Position numbers and translations under genes: made by a program. A stretch of 64,000 nucleotides of DNA from Rosellinia necatrix. Lineage: Eukaryota > Ascomycota > Sordariomycetes > Xylariales > Xylariaceae. The notes under the pieces are model-generated. The model was not told the DNA's origin, did no database searches, and saw only the letters and a list, made by a program, of their open reading frames with translations. Location: NCBI GenBank assembly GCA_021209875.1, contig JAGYVD010000010.1, positions 372,001 through 436,000 of the forward strand. Reading direction: 5' to 3'. Of the stretch, positions 1 through 11,329 are shown in pieces (the stretch's first letter is position 1; each line of letters begins with the position of its first letter).

Positions 1-1072
1 TAATGTTTTGATTTTTAAAATGTTTATGAAGTTTTTAAGTTTAATACTGTTTAATAAACTGAATTTTTATTTAATTAAATATTTAATATATTTTTAAGTT
101 TTTAAAAGTTTATAATTTATTTTATTTGATAATTTTTAGCTTTTATTAAATCTGTTTTTTATAAAACTTAGTTAAAATTAAACTGTATTTAATTATTAAT
201 ATAATAAAGTTTTATAAGCAAAATATAAAATAAATTATAAATTTTTATTTTTTAAATCATATTAATTTAACAGCAGTAAAAAATGTTTTTTTATTTAAAA
301 AGCTTAAGCATTTTTTATTAAACTTTTAATAAGCTGTTTTATTTTAATCTTTTAAATATTAAATATTACTAGCTGATTTTTATATATATAAACGTTTTAA
401 ATTATTATTTATTAGGTAATTTTTTTAATTAGTTTTAGTTTTTTTAAATATTTTTTATTTTTATAAAATTTAATTATTTAATATATATATAAAATATTTT
501 TAAGTTATATAAAGTTTTTATGAAAAATTATAAATTATTAAATAAAAATTATAATTTATAAAAAATATATATATATATAATAATATTAATATTTTATTAT
601 TATATATAAACTTTATTATAAAAATAATTTTTTAATTAAATATTTCATAGTTTATAAAAGCTTATGAATAAAAATTAAAAGTTTAATTAAACTATTTAAT
701 TTATTTATTAATTTAAAAATAAAAGCTATATTTATTTTATTTTTAGTATTTATTAGTTTAAAATGTTTTTTAAATAAAAATAAACTTAAAAGTTTATAAA
801 AATAATATTAAAAATATTTTACAAACCTTTTAATATATTTTAATAAATATTTAAATTAAGTTTTTATTTTTTATTATTTTTAAAAAATATAAAATAAACT
901 ATTTTAATAAAGAAATTTATTATTATTTATATAAGGTTATAACTATTAAATAATAATAAGTTAATTATAAAATTTATTATTATTAATTATTAAAATCTAT
1001 AATATAATTTTATAATAGGCTAGTTTTTTTTTTTTTTTAAAAAATAATAATACTGTTTTAAACATAATAAAA
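1..1072. other. AT-rich stretch without genes
   Basis: Almost pure A/T with stops in all frames. I found no reading frame, RNA gene or recognisable repeat here. It is probably RIP-eroded repeat DNA, but no second copy was found in the window to prove it. Confidence 0.6.
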
Positions 1073-1439
1073 TGTTTTTTCTACATCACCAACAGGGCAC
1101 ACCGCGCAGTGTAAATAGCATGTATTCTGGGGGGGAGCGTGAGCCTAATACGGGTCGCTTTTAATACGAGGCCGCAGCTAAAAGTGTAGCAAACGTATGC
1201 TTATCCTTTAGCGTTAAATTTAGTACGTAGTCGGGCCTAGAAAGCTAGCCGGAAAAATGCCCTACGCTATATATACTATCTACCGACTAAAAAAAACTTA
1301 ATCTTTCTCTGGTGGCCTGTTGCTATTAAGTGGTAGGTGGGACAAATTCGGGGCTATTTTGAGCCTAATGTGCCTGAGAGTTAGGGTTATAGAAGGGGAA
1401 GTTGGGTGGTGGAGCCCTGACCCTAGTAGAACTTAATCA
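1073..1439. repeat. GC-rich island H, possibly a solo LTR or short nonautonomous element
   Basis: About 350 bp of balanced base composition sit sharply between AT-only flanks. The block can be framed as TG at 1073 to CA at 1439, as for an LTR, but the flanking five bases (TAAAA and TTTTA) do not match as a direct target duplication. GAGCCTAAT occurs twice inside. It shares short strings with the LTR of element A (TAATACGGG, and GGCCTGTTGC against ccacCTGTTGC), too little to claim kinship. No coding frame, tRNA boxes or rRNA similarity was recognised. No other copy is in the window. Confidence 0.4.
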
Positions 1440-2010
1440 TTTTATTTTATTATTTTAATTAATAATTTAAAATAAATTAATAAAATAATAATTATTAAAA
1501 CTATTATATTTATTATTTATTCAACATGTTTATTATTATAAAATATATTAAGTTTTAATAATTTAAATATATTTTTATCTAGTAAATTTTTTTTTTTAAA
1601 TATTATTTTTATTTATTAAATAAATTTATAATAACAAATAATTTTTATTATATATTTTATAATTTATTTTTATAAGCATTAATTTTTATAAATTAAAAAC
1701 AATAAGTTTTAATTTGTTATTATTATTTTTATAATAAAACTACGTGTAAAACAAAATTAAAAACATTTATTTTTATATAAAATATTTTTATTAAGTTAAA
1801 ATATATAAATATTAATACTTTTATAATTATTTTTTAATTTTATAAAATATAATGTTTATAAGTTTTTTTTATGGCTATTTTTTTTATTTAACTTGTTTTT
1901 ATCCATTAAAAGTTTTATAACTGTTAAAAATTTAAAAAAGAAACATGAATAAAAATTAATAAAACTTATAAATTAGTAGTATTTTTTAAAATTAATTAAT
2001 ATGAGAAGAT
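1440..2010. other. AT-rich stretch without genes
   Basis: AT-only sequence between island H and element A. Nothing was recognised in it. Confidence 0.55.
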
Positions 2011-2204
2011 TAGTATAAGGGTATAAAGAAAGATGCCTCTATTAATTCCTCTGCTAAGTAGGAAATTCTAGTAAGTCTAGAATTAACCTCTGCAGGGGTG
2101 GCCGTAGGCCACCTGTTGCTAGCCGTAGCCTATGCAACTTATTTAATCTAATAATACATAAGCCGTTGGCTCGATTAATACGGGCCTTATTAAGGACTTT
2201 ATTA
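2011..2204 (-). repeat. LTR of element A, left copy (3' LTR)
   Basis: It matches 9461-9654 and both LTRs of A2. Its outer (left) side keeps GC-rich reading, for example GATGCCTCTATTAATTCC, where the inner side of the partner LTR has GATGCCTCT changed to AATGCTTTT. Its inner (right) end has decayed to CGGGCCTTATTAAGG, where the partner's outer end reads CGGGCCCTATCGGGG. Confidence 0.85.
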
Positions 2205-4099
2205 AAATGCCGGCGGATAGAAAAAACAGCTACTATTTTTAATAATATGTTAGGTTGTTTTATAAGGCCGTCTTCCGCGCTTAATTTTTTTTTTATTTTA
2301 AAGCGGAGGCCGTTTTTTTTTTAATAATTATTTTTTTTTTTTTTAAATAACGCAGTTAGTTTTTAATATATTATTAATTATATTTATGTTTTTAGTTTTA
2401 TTATTTAATTAAATAGTTGCATTTTTTTTTTTTTATTAATATAGTATTTAAAAATTTGTTTAACTTTATATACTTTTTTATTATTGCTATTTAAATGCTT
2501 GTGTTAATTAGCTTTTATTAGCTTAAGCGTTAGTTTAATTTGTTTAAAAAAATTATTTTAGCTATATATATATTTTAAATAAGCTATTAATATTATTAAA
2601 TAGATTTTATAATGCTTTAGAAAGTTTAATTTATAAATTAAATCTTTAATTTTTTATTATTATTTAAAGTTCTGCGTGTTATTATAAATATTTTTTTAAA
2701 AGCTTGTTTAATAAATAATATTTATTATATAAACATAATAATATTTTTTATTAAAAATAAATTATAATATATAATGTTTGCTGTTATAATATTTTTTAGT
2801 TTATGCTGCAGCAAAATTTATTGCTAGCTTAACGTTTTATTTAAAATAGTTTTTAAAGTTTTTATTTATTTTATGCTTAATTAATTAAATTAATTAGTAA
2901 TAAAGTTTAAAAGTTTTAATAATTTAAATTTAAATAAGTGTTTATATAAAATAAATTATATTGCTTATAATTATATAATATTAAATATAAGTTAATTTAA
3001 TTAAACTTAAAGTTTTTAAAGTTATAATAATATATTATTAATTTAACTGTTTAGTTTTTTTTTAATAATTTATTATTTTAAAAATAATAAGCTATAGTTA
3101 TTAATAGTTTTATATTTAAAGCTTTTTATATTTTTTTTAAAAGTTAAATATAAACTTTTAGTTTTAATTAAAAATAATATTTTTAAAAATTTTTAATCGT
3201 TTATTAATAATTGTTTTATAAATATATTAGTTTAGTTTTTAGTTATATATTTTTATTGTTAAAAATAAGCAGGCTTTATTTAAATATATAATATAATATT
3301 ATTATTATATAATTATATATATTATAATATTTTTATTTATTAACTGTTATAAAATATTTTTAATATAAAATTAATTGTTATTATTTATATAAGCAATATA
3401 TTTTTAAATATATTAGTTTAAAGCTTTTACTGGTTTAAATTAGTTTATATAATTAAAGTTGTAATTTAAACAATATTTAACGTATTTTTTAACTAATTAA
3501 GACTTGCAGTAAACAAAAACTTTTTAAAATTTTTATTATTTTTTTAAACCGGCGTAATATTTATTATTATATACAGCTTTAAATATTTATTTAATTATAT
3601 TATATAAAACATATAATTGTTTTATTTTTAATATTAATTATAAATTAAACTATTTATAATAAAAAAAATACTTAAGTTTAAAAAATATTATAACGTTTTT
3701 ATTATTTTAGTAAAATTTTAAAATATTTAATTTATTTATTATTTTATTACATTATACGTTAGTTTAATAATCTTTTTAAATTTTGCTTTTTATTTGTTGT
3801 TTATTACTGCTTCTGTTATATATTTTATTACGTTTTATATTAAGTTTAATATTATTAGTTCTTTTAATTTTTATAACTTGCTTGTTTTATTTATAACGTT
3901 TTATATTAATTTAAGTCTGTTTAATATATTTAATATATAGTTTAATCTTTTAGCAAATAATATATTTAAAATCTATACTAAAAAATATATTAAAAGTTAA
4001 CTAATTAAATATTTATATAATTTATAACAGCTATATTTAATAATATTTAATCGACTATACTTTTAATTGCTAAATAGTTTATAAATATAATCACGTTGT

Positions 4100-4575
4100 T
4101 TTTATTAAATTAAACTATTATTTATAGTTTTTAGCAGCTTAAATAAAACAAGCTATTTTTAATTTAAATAGTTTATATTTAATTTTAGCCTGCAATAAAC
4201 TACGACTTAAATATATAATTAGTTTTACTTGTATTAATAAAATTAAGCTTTTAAGCTTTTAATTATATTTTTGCTTATATAAAATAATATAATTTTAAAA
4301 CTACGTTTTTAGCTTTATTTATTTATAAAAAAAACAGTTTTTTAAATTGTAATCTTATAAAATTGTTTTATAATAAATAATATCTTAAATAGTTTTAAAT
4401 AAAGCTATTTCTGTTTTTATTAGTTTATAATATATATTACAAACATAATAAATACGTTTTTTTTTATTTAAAATCTTTTTTTTTTATATTTTTTTAGCTA
4501 ATAAATTAATTTTCTGATTTTATAGTAGTTCTGCTAATTAAACGTAATATAAAATCAGATTATAAAAAAATCCGC
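4100..4575 (-). pseudogene. unassigned coding relic inside element A
   Basis: On the minus strand one frame stays readable for about 150 codons if TAA, TAG and TGA are taken as RIP-altered CAA, CAG and CGA. It is rich in Lys, Ile, Tyr and Leu, including a segment like KKKRIYYVCNIYYKL. The plus strand here is dense in unrelated stops. A2 has the matching stretch near 42680-43040. I could not assign a pol domain. It is most simply part of the polyprotein of A. Confidence 0.4.
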
Positions 4576-7069
4576 TTATTTTAAAATATTTTTTAAAAGC
4601 TTATAACGTTTTTAAAAACTAATTATTAAAATGTTTATATTTATTTAGCAATAATTAATAGTTTTAAAACATTTACGCGAAATTTAAAAACTTTATAAAT
4701 AAATAGTTAATAAAAAATTTCGTAAAAAATATCACGATGTTTTTTTCGTAAAACAATATAAAATTGTTTTAAAATATTTAAAATAATTTTTATAATTATT
4801 AAAATATATAATAACGTTATTAATAAAACATTAATAATAATATATATATTTATACAGCAGTTAGCTTATATATTTTTATATATATGCTAAAAATTATTAT
4901 ATTTTATTAATGCTATATTAAATTGTTTTAAGCTGCAAAAACTAATTATTATAAATATATTTTTAGATTTAAAATATATTAAAATTAATAAAAAATCTTG
5001 TTATATTAATAATTATAATATATTTTTGTTTAGCAAGCTTTTAATTATTTTGTTTTATAAAAATAATAAATAATTGTTTAAAACTATTATTTTATTAAAT
5101 TATTAAAAATTAACTATTACTTAGCTTTTATTAATATTATATATTTTTGTTATATAATAAAAACAAAATAAATAAAAATATTAGTTTATTTATTTATTAT
5201 AATTAATTTATTTTATATAGCTTGTTATAAATATTATTTAATATTTTTATATTTTGTTTATTAAAAAGTATTGTTTTAAATTTAATTTAGTTTTCTGTTA
5301 ATTATTAATAAAAATATTTTAAATTGTTTTTTATAAAATATTTATTTTTTACAATTTATTTAAATATTATAAAATATAATTATTTTAATAAATTAAAAGC
5401 TTTAAACGTTTTTTAGCATATATATAAATATTTTTTTAGTAATAGTTTTAAAAAGTCGCCTAGTTTTTAATACTTAAAAAATATATATATTTTTAACTTT
5501 AAGTTTATTTTTAGTGTTAAAAGTTTAGCTTAAAGTTTTTAAAACTTTTAAGTTAATTATTATATTAAATATAACGTTTATAAAATTTTTTTTTATTAAT
5601 ATGTTTAAACGTATTATTTTACATTTAATACTTTTTATATAATATTAAATATATTAATTATTTATATATTTATTATAAAAGTTATTATAAAGTTTAATAC
5701 ATAATTTATTTTATTTAAATATATAATTATTTTTACGTTTAATATTATATTAGTTGCTACTGCGGTTAATAAAAGATTTAGTTTAAACTGTATATTAATT
5801 ACTATAGTTATATTTATTAAAAGTTATTTATTAGTTTTAGCTAAAGCTGTTTTTATTAATAATAAAATAATAGCTGCAACTATAAAAGTTATTATTACTG
5901 ATTTTTAAAAGCTTATATATATTTTATTATTTTTGTTTTTTAAATTTAACCTAGCTTAATGCTTTTATAAATTTTAACAGTTTTTATTAAAATGTTTATT
6001 ACTAATATTATTTTAAAAGTTTTAGCATTAATTATATTATATATATTATTTTTATATATAGTTATAAAATAAAAGCTTTTATTGTTTAATAAAAGTTTAT
6101 ACTTTATTATAAAATAGGTTTTTTTTATTTTATAGTTCTATATTTTTTAACTAATAATTTTCTATATATATTTACAACTATAAATAAATATATCGAATAA
6201 AATTATAAATTTATTTATTTTTTAGCCTAGCAAATAAATATTTTTAATCTATAATTAATTATAGCTTTATATAAATATAAAAAGTTATTACTAAATAATA
6301 TTTTTAGTTTTAAATAGTTTTTATTATTTTTTTTTTATATATTTAAATATTTTAAGTTTTTAGTTCTGTTTATTTTTTAATATAAAAAATAAACTTAGCT
6401 TTTTTAAGTTCGACCGATTTATTTTTTAAAACAATAAATTTAATTTAATTAAAAATAGTTTTATATATTAAAATGTTTAAAAAAATTTACTAATAATAGT
6501 TTTTTAATATTTAAGTCGATATAAATTTATTAGTTTTATTTAATTAAAAACAGTTTAATATTAATCTATAAATATATATAACTTGATTAAAAAGCTTTAT
6601 TATATTTATTATTAATATTTAACGCTTTAATTATAAAAATTTTGCAGTTAGGAGTATTATTAGCTGCTTTATATATTATATTAAATCATGTTTTTAACGC
6701 GTTATAATTTGTTTTTTTTTTATTTAATAGTTTTATTTTTAGTTTTAGTTTATTTAATAGTTTTATTTTTAGCTTTAATATAATTTTATTAATGTTTAAA
6801 AGTTAATTATATAAAAATAGTATTTAAAAATAGTATTTATAAACATATTTTTACGTATAATAAAAAAAATGTTGTGATTTTTTTAATTTAATATAAAAGT
6901 TATATTTTTTATATATAATTTTAAAATAGTTTTTAATTTATAAATTTAATAGTATTAATAACAGATAAAAGCTAAGTTTAGTACTAAATAAAAAAGCGCG
7001 TTTTTATTATTATTTTATTTAGTTTTTATTTATTTGTACTGCTGTTTATAAAATATATGTAAAATAAAC

Positions 7070-7880
7070 GCTGGTTATTTTTTTTAATTTTAATTATAGT
7101 TTTTATAATTTAAATATTTACGATTTTAATTTTAATTATAACTGTAGTTATATTTTTAAATATACTTCTAATTATAATTTTTTTAGTTTTTGATCGTTTT
7201 TTTTGGTTTTTTAGTAATTATCGCAGTTTTAGTTCTAATATTTGCAGCTTTTTTTGCAGCTGCTACTTTAGTTGTTATAATTTTTATTTCAGCTTTAGTA
7301 CTATTTATAACTACGTTTATAACTGTTTTAGTTTTAATTTTTAAAATATTTATTATTTAATTAATATTTTTTTAATCAGATTAATAATTATAGCTTTTTA
7401 GCAAGTTGTTTTAATAGTTAATATTAAATTTGCTAATATTATTTTTAATTTAATATTTAAATATATTTTATTAGCTTTACGTTTTAGCTTATATTAGCTG
7501 TTTTTATTTTGTATATATAGTTAGCTAAAGTTTTTTTAATTTAAAAATTAAATATAATTTAAAATTATATTTTTTATTAATTATAAATATTTTTATAATT
7601 CTGTGCTAGTTTTTATTGTTTTTTTATAACGTTTTTATAGCTTTAATATATTATATTTAGCGTTAAATAAACTAAAAAAATACGTTTTAATTTTCTACAA
7701 TATTTTTTAATATAAGTTTTTTTTTTATAAACTTTTAAAACGTTTTATTAGCTCGCGTTTTAAATTTTTTTTATAGTTTTTTAAGCAATATATTTAAGCC
7801 TGCTTTTTTTTATATATATTTATTATTTATGTAAACTTTGCTGTTTTATTATAATAAAGCTAATCCGGCTATTAAATAAT
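7070..7880 (-). pseudogene. gag-like coding relic of element A
   Basis: Reading the minus strand from about 7860 down to 7070 gives a single long frame. Its stops are nearly all TAA or TAG at positions where a C-to-T change in CAA or CAG explains them. The conceptual product is basic and polar, with an Ala/Lys-rich patch (KVAAAKKAANIRTKTA near 7230-7290) and then a tail of repeated Tyr, Asn, Lys and Gln. Because RIP turns Glu, Asp and Gly codons into Lys and Asn, the original was probably a charged, low-complexity gag-type protein. A2 has the same region, split there by the X solo LTR at 45533-45641. No zinc knuckle was seen. This frame is the main reason for placing A on the minus strand. 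Confidence 0.5.
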
Positions 7881-9460
7881 TAAATAAATTAGTTATTTAT
7901 TAAGCGTTTAAAGCTTAAATATTTTTATTTTTAATAATAACTTAATATAATTAATAAAAAATAAACGTTTATATAAATTATGTTTTTTTATTAGCTATAT
8001 ATTTTTTATCGTCGGGGTTTTTTATTTTAAGTTAAAAATATTAATATTATTTTATTTAATTTTATATATGCTTTTTTTGTTTTAGCTGCCGTGCTTAGTA
8101 TAAACTATTTTTATTAGCTTAATATAATATAATTATATTTATTATTGTTAGAATTAATTAAGCTAAAAAGTCGGATAGATTATTATTATTACGGTTTTTA
8201 TTACAACAGCAGTTATTACTTCTGTTTTTATTACTACGGCGCTTATAAAAATTGTTTTAATATTTAATAAAAGTTTTAAGTTATTATTTTTTTAAAAGTT
8301 TTTATTTAATAAAACATATAAAAAAATATAATAGTTATAATATTTAATTTATTTACAGCATTTATAGTTATATTTTATATGCTAGCTATTTAAACATTAG
8401 TTAATATAACGGCTTTATTTTTGTTTTATCGGCAGGTTTTATTTTAAATAACCAATTTATAACTTTATTAGTTTTAATATTATTTTTAGTTAGCTGCGGT
8501 TTTAAGTTTTATATTGTCGGAGATTTAATATTAATGTTTTTAAAAGTTTAAAAATTTTTAAACCTGCTTAATTAACTTTAAAACTAAATTAAAAAATATT
8601 TTTATAGTTTTTATATTTTTATATAAAATATTAACTAAAACATCAGCTTATTTTTAATATTTTAAAAAATTATTAATAGTTTTTTAGTCTAGGCTAAGTT
8701 GTTTTAACGGCAGTATATTTTTAAATAAAAATCGTACCGATTTAAAATATTCTGCTAAAGTTTTTTTAAAAAAGTTTATATTTAAGTTTAATATATACAA
8801 CAGAATATAATAACGTAATATTATTACAAGTTTAAAAAAATTAAACGTATTATTAAAAAATATTTAAATATATATATAATATGTTTAAATAATTGTTTTT
8901 ATATATAAATATTATCAGCTATTATTTTTTATTTGTCGATTTATAATTTAAAAGCTATAAAAAAAAATAAAACAAAATAAACTACGCGTATAAAAAAATA
9001 AAATAATAAAACTACTTCTTAAAAAATTCTAGCTTTTAATTATAATATATATACTTGTAATTATTTAATAAACACGTTTACTAACGTTTTTTTAATAATA
9101 AATAAAAATAAATAATTTGTTATATTTATAAATTTAAATAAACTTTAATTGTTAGGCACGTTTAAATATATAACTTTAATAATAATAACTTTTAAAATAT
9201 AAAAATAAACTGTTAAACATTTTTTTAGCAACTGTTTATTTATAAGCTTTAATAAAATATATAATCTATATAAAAAAAAATAGTTGCTAAAATAACGTTC
9301 TGTTTATATTAATTATTTAATTATAGCTAGATTAAAACGCGCGCGCTTAAATCTTCGGCTATAAACAAAATCTTTCGACTTTAAAAAATTTAAAAAATAA
9401 TGTTAGTTTAGTTTAATAACAAGATCTGTTAGTTATATAAATGCATTACTTTAAAAAAAT

Positions 9461-9654
9461 TAGTATAAAAATAGAAAAAAAAATGCTTTTATTAATTCTT
9501 TTGCTAAATAGGGAATTTTAATAAGTCTAGAATTAACCCCTGCAGGGGTGGCCGTGGGCCACCTGTTGCCAGCCGTAGCTTGTGCAACCTATCTAATCTA
9601 ATAATACACAAGCCGTTGGCTCGATTGATACGGGCCCTATCGGGGACTCTATTA
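9461..9654 (-). repeat. LTR of element A, right copy (5' LTR), with hairpins
   Basis: A 194-bp LTR whose core is little mutated. It carries a perfect palindrome ACCCCTGCAGGGGT (9536-9549) overlapping a hairpin GGTGGCC/GGCCACC with a GTG loop (9547-9563). A second inverted pair, GCTTGTG (9578-9584) and CACAAGC (9607-9613), encloses the motif TAGATTAGATA, read on the minus strand at 9590-9600. The outer right end (CCCTATCGGGGACTCT) is less RIP-mutated than its partner at 2190-2204. Confidence 0.85.
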
Positions 9655-11014
9655 TAATGTTATTATTTTTTTAATATATTATATGGGTTTTAATAATATA
9701 TTTTAAAAAATTTATTTTTTTAACTTGCTATTTATATTTTTAAAAAACAACAGCTAAATTATATTTTATTAGTTTGTTTAAAACTTTTTTAATTAGTATA
9801 TCATGTTTTTTTTTATTATATTAGCATATATTAGCAGGTTAATTAAATATATTAAAAGTTCTGCGTTAATAAAGTTTTAAAATAAATAGTTTATTATAAA
9901 TTGAAAAATAAATAAAGTGTTAATAAAACTCATAAATATAACATTATATTTAAACATACTATATTTACAACAGAAGGCGGTTTTTTATTTATATATTTTT
10001 TTAATATAAACTAAACAAAAATTTAATTTAAAGTTGATTTTAAAAAACTATGATATAGTTTATTAATTAAAAAAATTAAATAAATTTTATTATATTATCA
10101 AAGCTTTAATAATTAATAACTAGTTATAAAAGTTTTTAAAAGATTTTTTATAAACATAAAAAACACTATATAAAATAATTAAATTTTTATTTTGTTAATA
10201 TTGAATTTTTTTTTTAATTAAAGCTCCAACACTTTTAGCTTTTAAGCATTTATAATATATAGCAGTTTTTATAAAAAAGTGTTTTTTTATTAAATTAATG
10301 CTATAATTTTATAATTAATAGTTTAATAGTTTAAATATAGCAGCTTTAAATATAATAAATAAAAGATTTTAAAATTTAACAGCATTAAATTAAAAGCAGC
10401 TTTTATAGCAGCTTATATTAAAGCTGTATTAAAACTTAAAAGTTTTAAAAATATTTTGTTAATATAGTTTTTTTAGCAGTAAAAAAAACAAAAATTAAAT
10501 TTTTTTTGTAGCTTTAAAATATTATATAAGTTTATATTTTATTATTTATTAATTAAAAATAAAATATTATATTTTTGTTTATATTAGTTAATTAAAAAAA
10601 AGCTGTATAAAATAATTTTTAGTGCTATAATATTAACTGCTGCTATAACTATAAAAAGCGTTAAAACTTATTATTAGTTTAAAAACTTGTTATTTAATAA
10701 TAAAAGCTTTTATTTTTATGTTTTTATAAAAGATATTATTAAAACAAATATATTTATATTAAAAAGTATTTAAATGTAATGTTTTTATTATTATATAATA
10801 ATATTATTAATATAATAAAAGGTGTTTTTATATAAAGTTTTAAATATTATTATTTATTAAGTTTAAAGTTTTTAGTTTGAGGGTTTATTTAGTTTTATAA
10901 ATATAAAACATATTTTTATACAGCTTATTATTTTTATAAAATATAATATAATAAGTATTAAAAAATTTAAATTTGATTTAATATCAAACTTAATTTTTAT
11001 AAATAAAACAGCAG
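9655..11014. other. AT-rich stretch without genes
   Basis: RIP-like AT sequence between elements A and D1. I saw no reading frame, RNA gene or match to the other families in the window. Confidence 0.55.
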
Positions 11015-11262
11015 TGTTATAGCCTACAGCCATAATGGCGATCTCTGATTAGCTGGCTGGCCGACCGGCCAGCCGATCTTTGATTAGCTTTTCAGCTAAG
11101 CAGGTATAGGTATAGAGTAGTAAATGTGGTAGGCCAGTTATGTAGTGAATAGCAAGTAGTATATATAAGTAAAAAATCCGGCCGTTGGCCTTGTATATAG
11201 TTTTTTTTTTAATATATAAATATAGTTGAATTTTTTTAACTGTTGTTATTGCAGCTATTATA
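11015..11262 (+). repeat. 5' LTR of D1
   Basis: A 248-bp LTR, TG to (C/T)A, aligned with 34556-34823 and 56439-56686. The first 190 bp are GC-rich and nearly unmutated, with a near-perfect inverted repeat whose arms GGCTGGCCG and CGGCCAGCC surround AC (11055-11074). The last 60 bp, next to the internal region, are AT-only. Confidence 0.85.
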
Positions 11263-11329
11263 AAACTAAAGTTTATTTTTTATTGTTTAAAAAAATATTA
11301 AAAATTTTTTAATTAATTATTACGTTGGG

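Larger units (their letters stand above)
2011..9654 (-). mobile_element. LTR retrotransposon A, copy 1 (RIP-degraded)
   Basis: A 7.6-kb element bounded by direct repeats of about 194 bp (2011-2204 and 9461-9654). A second copy, A2, lies at 40476-48187 and matches along the whole length. The inside is RIP-saturated. The coding strand is inferred to be minus, because the longest frames broken only by RIP-type stops read that way, including a gag-like stretch at about 7070-7880. The 5' LTR is then the right-hand one. In that orientation the LTR starts TGATAGAG and ends near TATATCA. No clear target duplication, primer site or purine tract was found. A run of A just left of 9461 would suit the opposite orientation, so strand remains somewhat open. 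The superfamily was not identified. Confidence 0.85.

Noticed and set aside
4510..4565. inverted repeat CTGATTTTATA/TATAAAATCAG in element A
   Set aside because: Not kept in A2, so probably chance in AT-rich sequence.
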